A stretch of DNA of 64,000 bases from Caulobacter vibrioides OR37 (GTDB lineage: Bacteria; Pseudomonadota; Alphaproteobacteria; Caulobacterales; Caulobacteraceae). The DNA lies in assembly GCF_000372645.1 (NCBI RefSeq), contig NZ_APMP01000004.1, positions 124,001 through 188,000 of the forward strand, read 5' to 3'. Both the position numbers and the translations under genes were made by a program. Below, in pieces: positions 8,443 to 16,056 of the stretch; the stretch's first letter is position 1; every line of letters begins with the position of its first letter. The notes below the pieces were generated by a model that was given only the letters and a program-made list of their open reading frames with translations, was not told where the DNA came from and ran no database searches.

Positions 8443-9729
8443 TCACCCCGTGGCCATGGCCGCGAACATGGCCAGGGTCGCGGCGGCCATGACGGCCGTG
8501 GCCAGCCAGCCGAAGCTCTTCAAGGCCGGGCCGGCGATGAACCGGCCCATCTGATCCCGTCGGGAGACGACCACCATCATCACCACCATCATCGGCACGG
8601 CGATGACGCCGTTGATCACCGCGCTCCAGAACAACGCCTGGATCGGATCGATGCGCAGCAAATCGATGCCGACGCCCAACAACGTCGCCGCGCCGATCAC
8701 GGCGTAGAATCCGACGGCTTCCCAGGGCTTGTTGTCCAGGCCGCAGGTCCAGCCGCGCGTCTCGCCCACCGCATAGGCCGCCGAGCCGGCCAGCACGGGC
8801 ACCGACAACAGGCCGGTGCCGATAATCCCCAAGGCGAAGAGGAGAAAGGCGAACTTGCCCGCCGCCGGCTCCAGGGCCTTGGCGGCGTCTGCGGCCGTGC
8901 CGATCTCGCGATGACCGCTCGCGTGCAGGGTGGCGGCCGTGGCGATCATGATGGCCAAGGCGATCAGGTTCGAGACCGCCATGCCGAAGAAGGTGTCGAA
9001 CCGCAGGCGTCGCAGTTGCGGCCGCGCCTGGTGCGGAGCTTCCTTCAGCGGCTTGGCCGCGTCGTCGTGCTCGACCTCCTCGACCTCCTGGGCGGTCTGC
9101 CAGAAGAAGAGATAGGGGCTGATCGTGGTGCCGAAGACCGCGACCACCGTGGTGAGCGCGTCCTTGGACTTCAGCATCGCCGGGTCGGGAAGAACCAGGC
9201 CGCGACCGACGGCGGCCCAGTCCAGCTTCACCACCAGGACCACCGCCACGTAGGCCAGCAGCACCAGGGTCAGCCATTTCAGGATGCGGACGTACTTCTT
9301 GTAGGGAACGAACATCTGCAACAGCAGCGACGTCACCGCGAACGCGATCGTGAACAGATGCGCGCCCCGTCCCGCCAGCAGTTCCGCCGACGCGCCCATC
9401 GCCGCCAGGTCCGCGCCGATATTGATGGTGTTGGCGACGAACAGCAGGATGACGAGGCCGGTGACGGCGCCACGCGGGATCACCGCGCCCATGTTTTGCG
9501 CCAGCCCCTTACCGGTCACCCGGCCGATCCGAGCGCTGACCAGCTGGATCGCGCTCATCAGCGGGTAGGTCAGGATCAGGGTCCAGAGCAGACCATAGCC
9601 GAACTTCGCGCCGGTCTGCGAATAGGTGGCGATGCCGCTGGGATCATCGTCCGCCGCCCCAGTGACAAGGCCCGGGCCCAGTTGCTCGAACAGGGCGATC
9701 GACCGGATGCGGCGACGTAGAGAGACCAT
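8443..9729 (-). CDS. NRAMP-like divalent metal transporter, variant metal-site motifs
   Basis: Polytopic inner-membrane transporter of 428 residues with about eleven hydrophobic segments. The N-terminal GPGLVTGAADDDPSGIATYSQ (residues 18-38) corresponds to the first helix of NRAMP proteins. However, the canonical DPGN metal site reads DPSG (29-32), and the helix-6 region reads GTTISPYLFFWQTAQEVEE where classical members have MPHN. The acidic residue is kept but the Asn and Met ligands are not. I chose the start at 9729 (MVSLRRR), which has CGGAG upstream; an upstream in-frame start adds 16 residues. Cation specificity is uncertain because of the motif changes. Confidence 0.85.
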   Translation of the reverse strand: MVSLRRRIRSIALFEQLGPGLVTGAADDDPSGIATYSQTGAKFGYGLLWTLILTYPLMSAIQLVSARIGRVTGKGLAQNMGAVIPRGAVTGLVILLFVANTINIGADLAAMGASAELLAGRGAHLFTIAFAVTSLLLQMFVPYKKYVRILKWLTLVLLAYVAVVLVVKLDWAAVGRGLVLPDPAMLKSKDALTTVVAVFGTTISPYLFFWQTAQEVEEVEHDDAAKPLKEAPHQARPQLRRLRFDTFFGMAVSNLIALAIMIATAATLHASGHREIGTAADAAKALEPAAGKFAFLLFALGIIGTGLLSVPVLAGSAAYAVGETRGWTCGLDNKPWEAVGFYAVIGAATLLGVGIDLLRIDPIQALFWSAVINGVIAVPMMVVMMVVVSRRDQMGRFIAGPALKSFGWLATAVMAAATLAMFAAMATG

Positions 9730-9905
9730 GAACGACTCCGCTCGGTTCCGGCGTTGGAAGACGTGACGGAGCAACACGCGGAGGCCCTCGGACGTTCCTC
9801 GAAACGCTACGGGGCATGGTCGGCCGAGGCCGCGCCCTGGTCGCCACGCGGTGGACGCGTCCGAGCCAAGCCTCTAGATCGATGGCGTTTCCAGGAGTTC
9901 ATCCC

Positions 9906-10253
9906 TTGACCGTCACCGTCTACCACAACCCCAAATGCAGCACCTCGACCAAGGTGGTGGCGCTCCTGCGCGAGGCGGGCCACGCGCCCAATGTGGTCGA
10001 GTACTTGAAGACCGGCTGGAACCGCGAACAGCTGCTGGACCTGGTTCGACGCTCCGACACCGACCTGAAGGGCCTTCTGCGCGAACGTGGCACCCCGGCC
10101 GAGGAACTGGGCCTTCTGAAGGCCGATGTCTCCGACGAGGCGATCCTGTCCGCCATGCTGGAGCATCCCATCCTGGTGAACCGCCCGATCGTCGACGGCC
10201 CCAAGGGCGTCGTCCTGGCCCGGCCGATCGAGAAGGCGTTGACGGTCGTCTGA
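9906..10253 (+). CDS. arsC: ArsC/Spx-family arsenate reductase-like protein
   Basis: A 115-residue thioredoxin-fold protein. TVYHNPKCSTSTKVVALLREAG carries the single catalytic cysteine of the glutaredoxin-dependent ArsC family, and the arginines that hold the arsenate intermediate in the E. coli enzyme have counterparts in LKGLLRERG, ILVNRPIV and VLARPIEK. The start is TTG at 9906: AGGAG lies 8 bases upstream and only this codon is correctly spaced. No arsR, arsB or acr3 lies nearby, so this is an orphan; members of this family are often not dedicated to arsenic. The function label is by family only. Confidence 0.85.
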   Translation: MTVTVYHNPKCSTSTKVVALLREAGHAPNVVEYLKTGWNREQLLDLVRRSDTDLKGLLRERGTPAEELGLLKADVSDEAILSAMLEHPILVNRPIVDGPKGVVLARPIEKALTVV

Positions 10254-10265
10254 CCTATAATCCGA

Positions 10266-10634
10266 TTACGGATCATCAAAGCCTTCGCGCCATGGAGGCT
10301 TGTCCGGCGTGTATTCGTGGAAGCCCGTCCGGATCCCGGGGTCGTCGTCGAGGCAGTTGGCGGCGATGGCGAAAACCCGTCCATTCCCTGGATCGCCCAG
10401 CGCTGATCCGCAGCGACGGCAGAAGGCCCGCACGAAGCGGAATGGCGGCCTGGGGCGGTAGCGCGTCACTAGGTCCCGCCCCGCCGTCCAGGAAAACGCC
10501 TCCGCCCGCACGAAGACGTAGGTGCTGGATCCAGCCTTGCGGCAGCGCGAGCAGTGACACGTCCCCATCAGAGCCGGCGGCTCGAACAGCTCGAAGCGGA
10601 CGCCCCCGCAGCAACAACTGCCCTTTATGATCAA
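10266..10634 (-). CDS. GFA-family (glutathione-dependent formaldehyde-activating fold) protein
   Basis: A 122-residue zinc-binding protein of the GFA/CENP-V fold. The cysteine pairs are visible: GSCCCGG at residues 6-12, CHCSRCRK near 27-33 and FCRRCGSALG near 72-80. The start is TTG at 10634 with GGGAG about seven bases upstream. The gene is convergent with arsC and its 5' end is divergent from the DUF4337 gene. The prototype enzyme was described as joining formaldehyde to glutathione, but most small family members lack a demonstrated reaction, so no substrate is claimed. Confidence 0.85.
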   Translation of the reverse strand: MIIKGSCCCGGVRFELFEPPALMGTCHCSRCRKAGSSTYVFVRAEAFSWTAGRDLVTRYRPRPPFRFVRAFCRRCGSALGDPGNGRVFAIAANCLDDDPGIRTGFHEYTPDKPPWREGFDDP

Positions 10635-10760
10635 TTCGCGTCTCCCGGATCGACGGGAGCATTGTGCGCCGTTCCTGCTGACGGCCGGCTGTCAGCAACA
10701 CGCGCCTTGAATCCGGCGCGCGAACCGATCATTTCCCTGCGCGTCGAAGGGGAAAGTCAG

Positions 10761-11333
10761 ATGGAAATCGAAGTCTCGGCCGAGGCCAAGGGCAAGGCCT
10801 TGAACCGCATGGTGGCCATCACCGTCGTGGTGCTGTCGGTGTTTCTGGGCATCATGAAGATCAAGGACGACAACCTCGTCCAGGCCATGCAGCAGGCCAA
10901 GGCCGACGCCGTCGACACCTGGGGCGAGTATCAGGCGACCCGGACCAAGCTGCACATCACCGAAGCGTCCCTGGACGAAGCGACCCTGCTGCGAAGCGCG
11001 GTCCGCCCCGGCGATGGGGCGGCCTTCGACAAGCGCCTCGCCGAATTGAAGACCCAAATCGCCAAGTACAAGGCCGAGGCGCCGATGCTGGCGGCCAAGG
11101 CCAAGGGCTTCGAGAAGCTCTATGACGACTTGAACTATCACGACGACCAGTTCGACATGTGCGACGCTCTGGTCTCGATCGCCGTCTCGACGGCGGCCGT
11201 CGCGGCCCTGACCGAAAGCGCGGTCGTCCTCTACGTCAGCTGGACGTTCGGCGCCCTTGGCGTGCTGATGGGCCTGTCGGGCTTCTTCGGCTGGGCCATC
11301 CACCCGGACTTCATCAGCAAGTTGCTGAGCTAG
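10761..11333 (+). CDS. DUF4337-type membrane protein
   Basis: A 190-residue protein with one hydrophobic helix near the N-terminus (MVAITVVVLSVFLGIM, after an acidic start), an alpha-helical middle (residues ~45-125, heptad-like, probably coiled coil) and two closely spaced hydrophobic segments at the C-terminus (VSIAVSTAAVAAL; FGALGVLMGLSGFFGW). This layout matches DUF4337. The ATG at 10761 follows an AAGGGGAAAG ribosome-binding site. The family has no known function, and the neighbours (GFA protein, a small membrane protein on the other strand) give no clue. Confidence 0.75.
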   Translation: MEIEVSAEAKGKALNRMVAITVVVLSVFLGIMKIKDDNLVQAMQQAKADAVDTWGEYQATRTKLHITEASLDEATLLRSAVRPGDGAAFDKRLAELKTQIAKYKAEAPMLAAKAKGFEKLYDDLNYHDDQFDMCDALVSIAVSTAAVAALTESAVVLYVSWTFGALGVLMGLSGFFGWAIHPDFISKLLS

Positions 11334-11675
11334 TTAGCGCGTCCGCGAGGTCATGCCGGCGGCGGCCGCGTCGTCGGCGACCTGCGGATCCAGCGGTTGC
11401 GGCTGTCCGGCCGGTCGCTCGGGCTGAACGGGAGGAACCGGCGTCGTGGTCGTGACCGGCGCGGCGGCCTCAAGTCTATGGGCGGGGGCGGATGGTGACT
11501 TGGCGGACATGGCCGCGGTGGCCGCGTCATCCGCCGCCGTGCGGGTCTCCGAGGGCCCGTCCTCATAGCCGCCGTCACCGGCGCTGAGGAACAGGATGGT
11601 TCCGAACGTGGTCAGCACGCCGACGATAAAGCCCAGAACGACCCAACCGAACGGATTGCCGCGACGCTCGCTCAT
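11334..11675 (-). CDS. Small membrane-anchored protein, unknown function
   Basis: A 113-residue protein I do not recognise. A single N-terminal transmembrane helix (residues ~10-31, WVVLGFIVGVLTTFGTILFLSA) follows a short basic start, and the rest is low-complexity sequence rich in Ala, Pro, Thr and Gln, with no conserved domain visible. It would be a type II-like anchored protein with a disordered periplasmic or cytoplasmic tail. Its stop abuts the stop of the convergent DUF4337 gene. It lies 18 bp after the DUF882 peptidase gene, so it may be the last gene of the L,D-transpeptidase operon. Confidence 0.6.
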   Translation of the reverse strand: MSERRGNPFGWVVLGFIVGVLTTFGTILFLSAGDGGYEDGPSETRTAADDAATAAMSAKSPSAPAHRLEAAAPVTTTTPVPPVQPERPAGQPQPLDPQVADDAAAAGMTSRTR

Positions 11676-11692
11676 CTAGTCCCTGTCCTTGG

Positions 11693-12331
11693 TTACGTGC
11701 CCTTCCATTGCCGGACCGGACCGACGTCGACGTGCACGAAATTGCTCTCTGGATAATAACCCACGCCGCCACGTCCGAGATCCAGGGCCGCGGCCCTGAT
11801 ATGCTCCAGCGCGACATCCTCCAGATAGATGTCCATGGCCTTGCCGTCCATGTGCAAGCTGTGCTTGGCGACCTCGCCGCTGCGCTCGCGCAGCAGCTTG
11901 TTGGTTGCGGGCGAGCGATAGCCGGAAATGACTTGGAACGGGGTCTTGCTCTCGGTCTTGGTCCGGATCTGGTCGAGAATGTCGTAGAGGCCCGGATTCA
12001 TCGGGTGAACCTGATCGTTGCGATAATCGCGCAACACCTTGTTAAGGGCCTGAACCGCGTCTAGGACATAGCCGCCGTTCTCCCAATACGCGGCTTCCAG
12101 CTTCTCGCCCGTATGGACATTGTGCAGATGGACCCAACGGGCCTGGGTCACGACGGGCTTGGCCGCCACAAGCGGCGGGGGCGAAAGCGCCAAGGACGGG
12201 GGCGCGATGTTCGGCTGCTTGCCCTCCAGGATCGCGCCGATGATGTCGTCGTCCGCCCGCGCGTCCGCGGCTGGCAAGAGACCGGCGCCGAGCACGCCGA
12301 GCCCCATCTGGAGCAGCTTCCGTCGATGCAT
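11693..12331 (-). CDS. DUF882 / M15A-like murein peptidase, exported
   Basis: A 212-residue protein with an RRKLLQMGLGVLG signal that resembles a twin-arginine leader and ends near ADARA. The C-terminal domain has the zinc-site motifs of the YcbK/DUF882 group: SGYRSPATN, then SLHMDGKAMDIYL, then NFVHVDVGPVRQW, related to peptidase M15 carboxypeptidases. It probably cleaves or remodels peptidoglycan stem peptides in the periplasm. The start is ATG 12331, with AAGGG upstream; a GTG seven codons further up is less likely. It follows the L,D-transpeptidase gene by about 60 bp on the same strand, a recurrent pairing. Confidence 0.88.
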   Translation of the reverse strand: MHRRKLLQMGLGVLGAGLLPAADARADDDIIGAILEGKQPNIAPPSLALSPPPLVAAKPVVTQARWVHLHNVHTGEKLEAAYWENGGYVLDAVQALNKVLRDYRNDQVHPMNPGLYDILDQIRTKTESKTPFQVISGYRSPATNKLLRERSGEVAKHSLHMDGKAMDIYLEDVALEHIRAAALDLGRGGVGYYPESNFVHVDVGPVRQWKGT

Positions 12332-12390
12332 GGTACGCCCTTGACCCGACACTAAAACGCCGGGGAGGACACCCTAAAAGTTCCCGAAGA

Positions 12391-13932
12391 TCAAGCTGAG
12401 CCGGGACGAAGTGCGGCAATCCGCTGCACCAGCTCGCGATCCCAGCCATAAGGATCATCTCGGAAATTGACCTGCCCATCGGGGGTCACATAGGCCGTCC
12501 AATAGAGCAGGAAGACCGCGATCTGCTGAGGCAGCTTCGCGCGCACGGTTTCGCCGGACGCCAGGGTTTCGTCGATCTTTTCCGGGGTCCAGATCGGGTC
12601 ACCGGCCATCAGCGCCTTGGCCAATTCGATCGGTTTCTGCAAGCGCACGCACCCGTGGCTGGCCAGGCGGCTGAAGCTGTCGAACTTCGAGCGGCTGGGC
12701 GTGTCGTGCAGATAGACCCCATAGGGGTTGTTGAAGTCGAACTTCACCTGGCCCAGCGCCGCCTTGGGCCCAGCCTTCTGCTGCAGGCGCGAACCGCCAT
12801 CGCCGGTCGGGATAACGATGAAGTCATTGCGGGCCAGATAGCCCGGATGCGCCCGCTCCTTGGGCCACAGCTCCTTGGCGGCGATGGTCGACGGCACGTT
12901 CCATGGCGGGTTCAGCACGATCGAGTGGATCATCGACGACAGCATCGGCGTCTCGTCGCCCGGGCGGCCGGTGACGGCGCGCATGGTGAGGGTCGGGGTG
13001 TCGTGGCTGAACACCGACAGGATGGCCGCCGCGACATTGACCTGGATCCGGTCGGCCGGCAGGGTCTGGGGCAGCCAGCGCCAGCGCTCCATATTGGCCT
13101 GGATCTGGTCGATGCGCCGCTCGACGGGCGTGTTCAGCGCGTCCAGGGTCTTCTTGTCCACCACGCCATTCGGGTTCAGGCCGAAGCGCTTTTGAGCGCG
13201 CTGCACCGCCTGGGTCAGGGCCGCGTCGAAGATCGGCGCGCCATCGACGGCGACGGTCGGATCCTCGGCGGCCAGGCGCGCCTCCAAGGCCACGACGCGC
13301 GGTCCTGTCGAGCCTTCCTTGAGCGGCGCTCCAGGGGCCACCGGGAGCCAGCCGCCCTTGGCCGCGATGTCGCGATAGGTGACAAGCCCCTTCTGCAGGG
13401 TCTGATAGCCGGTATAGGGCGGCGGCAGGTTGGCCAGCCAGTCCGCGAGGCGATCCTGCTGGGTCGCCGCCACGAACTCGGGCGCCGGATCGTAGGCGGC
13501 GGGGCGCAGGCCCCATTCGTTCATGAAACCGCTGGCCGGCAGCCGCCCTGTATGGACGGCGCGGGCATAGGACAAGGTCTTGGCGATCAGTTGGGCTTGG
13601 CCCGAGGCGCGCGCGTTCGGATCGCGCGAGGAGAGCAAGGCGATCGCCTGATCCGGCGCGAAGTCGGTCGGCGCGAAGCCATGCAGCGGCGCGTCGGTCA
13701 GCGTTCGCAGCAACGTGTCGATCTGATCCGAACGCAGCGAGACCTGGTAAGGGTCAACTGGCGGCGCGTAGCTCCTGGGTTGGGCCGGAATGACGGGCGC
13801 GTTCTGGGGCTGCTGCTGCGGCGGACGCCCGCCGGTCAGCGGCGGCCGCTGGGACTGGGCGAGCGCGGAGGCGGCGGTCAGGAGGCCGAGCGCGATCGCC
13901 GACGCCGCGCTCAAGGTTTTCATCACTCGCAT
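12391..13932 (-). CDS. L,D-transpeptidase (YcbB/LdtD-like)
   Basis: A 513-residue periplasmic enzyme that forms 3-3 cross-links in peptidoglycan or attaches proteins to it. A signal peptide (to ASALAQS, ~residue 27) is followed by a Pro/Gln-rich linker, a scaffold domain, a peptidoglycan-binding-like helical repeat (VAVDGAPIFDAALTQAVQRAQKRFGLNPNG near 225-255) and the YkuD catalytic domain. The catalytic cysteine is in SHGCVRL near residue 427, and the HDTPSRSKFDS segment precedes it. The start is ATG 13932 or 13923; a GTG at 13935 is adjacent. First gene of a probable operon with the DUF882 peptidase. Confidence 0.93.
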   Translation of the reverse strand: MRVMKTLSAASAIALGLLTAASALAQSQRPPLTGGRPPQQQPQNAPVIPAQPRSYAPPVDPYQVSLRSDQIDTLLRTLTDAPLHGFAPTDFAPDQAIALLSSRDPNARASGQAQLIAKTLSYARAVHTGRLPASGFMNEWGLRPAAYDPAPEFVAATQQDRLADWLANLPPPYTGYQTLQKGLVTYRDIAAKGGWLPVAPGAPLKEGSTGPRVVALEARLAAEDPTVAVDGAPIFDAALTQAVQRAQKRFGLNPNGVVDKKTLDALNTPVERRIDQIQANMERWRWLPQTLPADRIQVNVAAAILSVFSHDTPTLTMRAVTGRPGDETPMLSSMIHSIVLNPPWNVPSTIAAKELWPKERAHPGYLARNDFIVIPTGDGGSRLQQKAGPKAALGQVKFDFNNPYGVYLHDTPSRSKFDSFSRLASHGCVRLQKPIELAKALMAGDPIWTPEKIDETLASGETVRAKLPQQIAVFLLYWTAYVTPDGQVNFRDDPYGWDRELVQRIAALRPGSA

Positions 13933-14072
13933 CACTCTCGAACAGGCCCGCCCGCGCGTTACGCGGCCGCGCCGCGTTAAGGTTTCAATGGCTGGTCGGG
14001 GCGGTCGCCGTCAACGCGAGTAGCGTGAAAGACGAGCCTCGCGCCCCTCCCGACGCCGGTTTTCTCGAAAGA

Positions 14073-14098
14073 GGAACCCGCAAGCCACACCGTCGGTT
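14073..14098 (+). promoter_or_regulatory. Possible SigT/EcfG-type promoter before the GH15 gene
   Basis: GGAAC at 14073-14077 is followed after 17 bases by GGTT at 14095-14098. The general-stress sigma factor of Caulobacter (SigT) is reported to use GGAAC-N16/17-CGTT, so this is one base away in the -10 element. The position, about 45 bp before the ATG at 14142, is right for a promoter. Trehalose and glucan genes are common members of such regulons, but one near-match is weak evidence. Confidence 0.3.
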
Positions 14099-14141
14099 TC
14101 ACCGAAAACGGGGAATACCCGCAACGGCCCGGGGCGTGACC

Positions 14142-15950
14142 ATGACCAAACCTTCCCAGAAGACGCTGGACCTCTTTCCGATCGGCAACTGCGCGGTCAG
14201 CGCGCTGATCGACACGGCCGGACGCTTCGTCTGGGCGTGCGCGCCGCGCGTCGACTCCGATCCCGTCTTCAGCGCCCTGCTGGACGACGCCGATCCGGAC
14301 GGCCCGACGGCCCAGGGCCTGTGGGACGTGCTGGTCGAGCGCCGCGCCGAGGTGCGTCAGGGCTATCTCCGCAACACGCCGATCCTGCGCACCGAGATCG
14401 CCGACGAGGACGGCGCGCGGATCGAGATTCTGGATTTCGCGCCCCGCTACCAGCAATTCGGCCGAACCTTTCGCCCGACGGCCTTCGTGCGCCTGATCCG
14501 GCCGGTGGTCGGCGTCGCGCGGATCACCCTGCGCGCGCGTCCCACCGCCGATTGGGGCGCGCGGGCGGCCGAGCACACCTCGGGCTCTAACCACATTCGC
14601 TATCTGTGCTCGGACATGACCCTGCGCCTTTCCACCGACGCGCCGGTCTCGCACATCCTGGAAGAGCGCACGTTCCGCCTGGAGCGTCCAATCGCCATGT
14701 ATCTGGGCGCCGATGAAGGCTTCGACGCGCCGATCGGCCCCACCTGCGAGCGGATGCTGCGCGAGACCGACAGCTATTGGAAACATTGGGTTCGAGGCCT
14801 GGCCGTGCCGCTGGAATGGCAGACGGCGGTGATCCGCGCGGCCATCACCCTGAAGCTCTGCATGCACGAGGAAACCGGCGCCATCGTCGCGGCCCTGACC
14901 ACCTCGATCCCCGAACACGCCGACAGCGGCCGGAACTGGGACTATCGTTACTGCTGGCTGCGCGACGCCTACTATGTGGTCCAGGCCCTCAATCGCTTGG
15001 GCGCGGTCGACGTCCTGGAAAACTACCTGGGCTATCTGCGCAACATCGTCGACCGGGCCGACGGCGGTCATATCCAGCCGCTGTTCGGCGTGGGGTTCGA
15101 GGAGCGGCTGACGGAACGTTTCGCCCCCGCCCTCCCCGGCTATCGCGGAATGGGACCCGTGCGCGTCGGCAACCAGGCCTTCGAGCACATCCAGAACGAC
15201 GTGTACGGCCAGATCATCCTGTCGACCGTCCAGGCTTTCTTCGACGAACGGCTGCTGCGACCGGCCACCGTCGAGGACTTCGAGGCGCTGGAGCCCTTGG
15301 GCGAGCGGGCGTTCCAGCTCCATGACCAACCCGACGCCAGCCTCTGGGAGTTCCGGGGCCGCGCTAATGTGCACACCTATTCCTCGGCCATGTGCTGGGC
15401 CGCGTGCGACCGGCTGGGCAACGCGGCCGAAAAGCTGGGGCTGAAGGACAACGCCGCGTTCTGGAACGGCAGGGCGGCCCATGTTCGCAAGGTCATCGAG
15501 GACCGGGCCTGGAACGACCAGCTGGGCCGCTTCGCCGCGACCTTCGAAGGCGACGAGCTGGACGCCTCTCTGCTGCAACTGGTGGATCTGCGCTTCCACA
15601 CCGCCGACGACCCGCGCAATGTCGCTACGCTCAGGGCCGTCGAGGAGGGCCTGCGGCGGGGAGCCTATCTGCTGCGCTACGCCATCCCCGACGACTTCGG
15701 CTCGCCCCAGACGGCGTTCAATATCTGCACCTTTTGGTTGATCGAGGCCCTGCATCTGTCGGGCCGCTCGGACGAAGCGCGGGCGCTGTTCGAGGACATG
15801 CTGTCGCGCCGCACCGGCGCGGGCCTGCTCTCCGAGGACATCGGCTTCGCTGATGGAGAGCTCTGGGGCAACTACCCGCAGACCTATTCCCTGGTGGGCC
15901 TGATCAACTGCGCCGTTCTTTTGAGCCGCCCGTGGACCTCCGTGCGGTAG
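14142..15950 (+). CDS. Glycoside hydrolase family 15 protein (glucoamylase/trehalase-like)
   Basis: A 602-residue cytoplasmic enzyme, no signal peptide visible. The N-terminal beta domain (IGNCAVSALIDTAGRFVWACAPRVDSDPVF) is the form seen in bacterial GH15 proteins and in GH15 trehalases. The (alpha/alpha)6 barrel carries the family motifs SGRNWDYRYCWLRDAYY near residue 264, a middle LWEFRG segment near residue 403, and GLLSEDI..GELWGNYPQTYSLVGLI at the end, which includes the catalytic base region. ATG 14142 follows GGGGCGTG. With otsBA a few kilobases downstream, breakdown of trehalose or an alpha-glucan is likely, but the exact substrate is inference. Confidence 0.88.
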   Translation: MTKPSQKTLDLFPIGNCAVSALIDTAGRFVWACAPRVDSDPVFSALLDDADPDGPTAQGLWDVLVERRAEVRQGYLRNTPILRTEIADEDGARIEILDFAPRYQQFGRTFRPTAFVRLIRPVVGVARITLRARPTADWGARAAEHTSGSNHIRYLCSDMTLRLSTDAPVSHILEERTFRLERPIAMYLGADEGFDAPIGPTCERMLRETDSYWKHWVRGLAVPLEWQTAVIRAAITLKLCMHEETGAIVAALTTSIPEHADSGRNWDYRYCWLRDAYYVVQALNRLGAVDVLENYLGYLRNIVDRADGGHIQPLFGVGFEERLTERFAPALPGYRGMGPVRVGNQAFEHIQNDVYGQIILSTVQAFFDERLLRPATVEDFEALEPLGERAFQLHDQPDASLWEFRGRANVHTYSSAMCWAACDRLGNAAEKLGLKDNAAFWNGRAAHVRKVIEDRAWNDQLGRFAATFEGDELDASLLQLVDLRFHTADDPRNVATLRAVEEGLRRGAYLLRYAIPDDFGSPQTAFNICTFWLIEALHLSGRSDEARALFEDMLSRRTGAGLLSEDIGFADGELWGNYPQTYSLVGLINCAVLLSRPWTSVR

Positions 15951-16056
15951 ACAGCCCCGCGTTCGGGAATCGATGTTGCGACGCCGGAAAACTTTGAAAT
16001 CCGGACGTCACACGCCGCCCTCAACTGCGGGGTTTCAAGGTCGGAGGACAAAGTTG

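Noticed and set aside
12655..13980. 441-codon open frame antisense to the L,D-transpeptidase gene
   Set aside because: Arg/Gly/Gln-rich translation with no domain; the sense strand has SHGCVRL and a signal peptide.
13977..15755. 592-codon open frame antisense to the GH15 gene
   Set aside because: Shadow of the GH15 gene, with the same low-complexity pattern.
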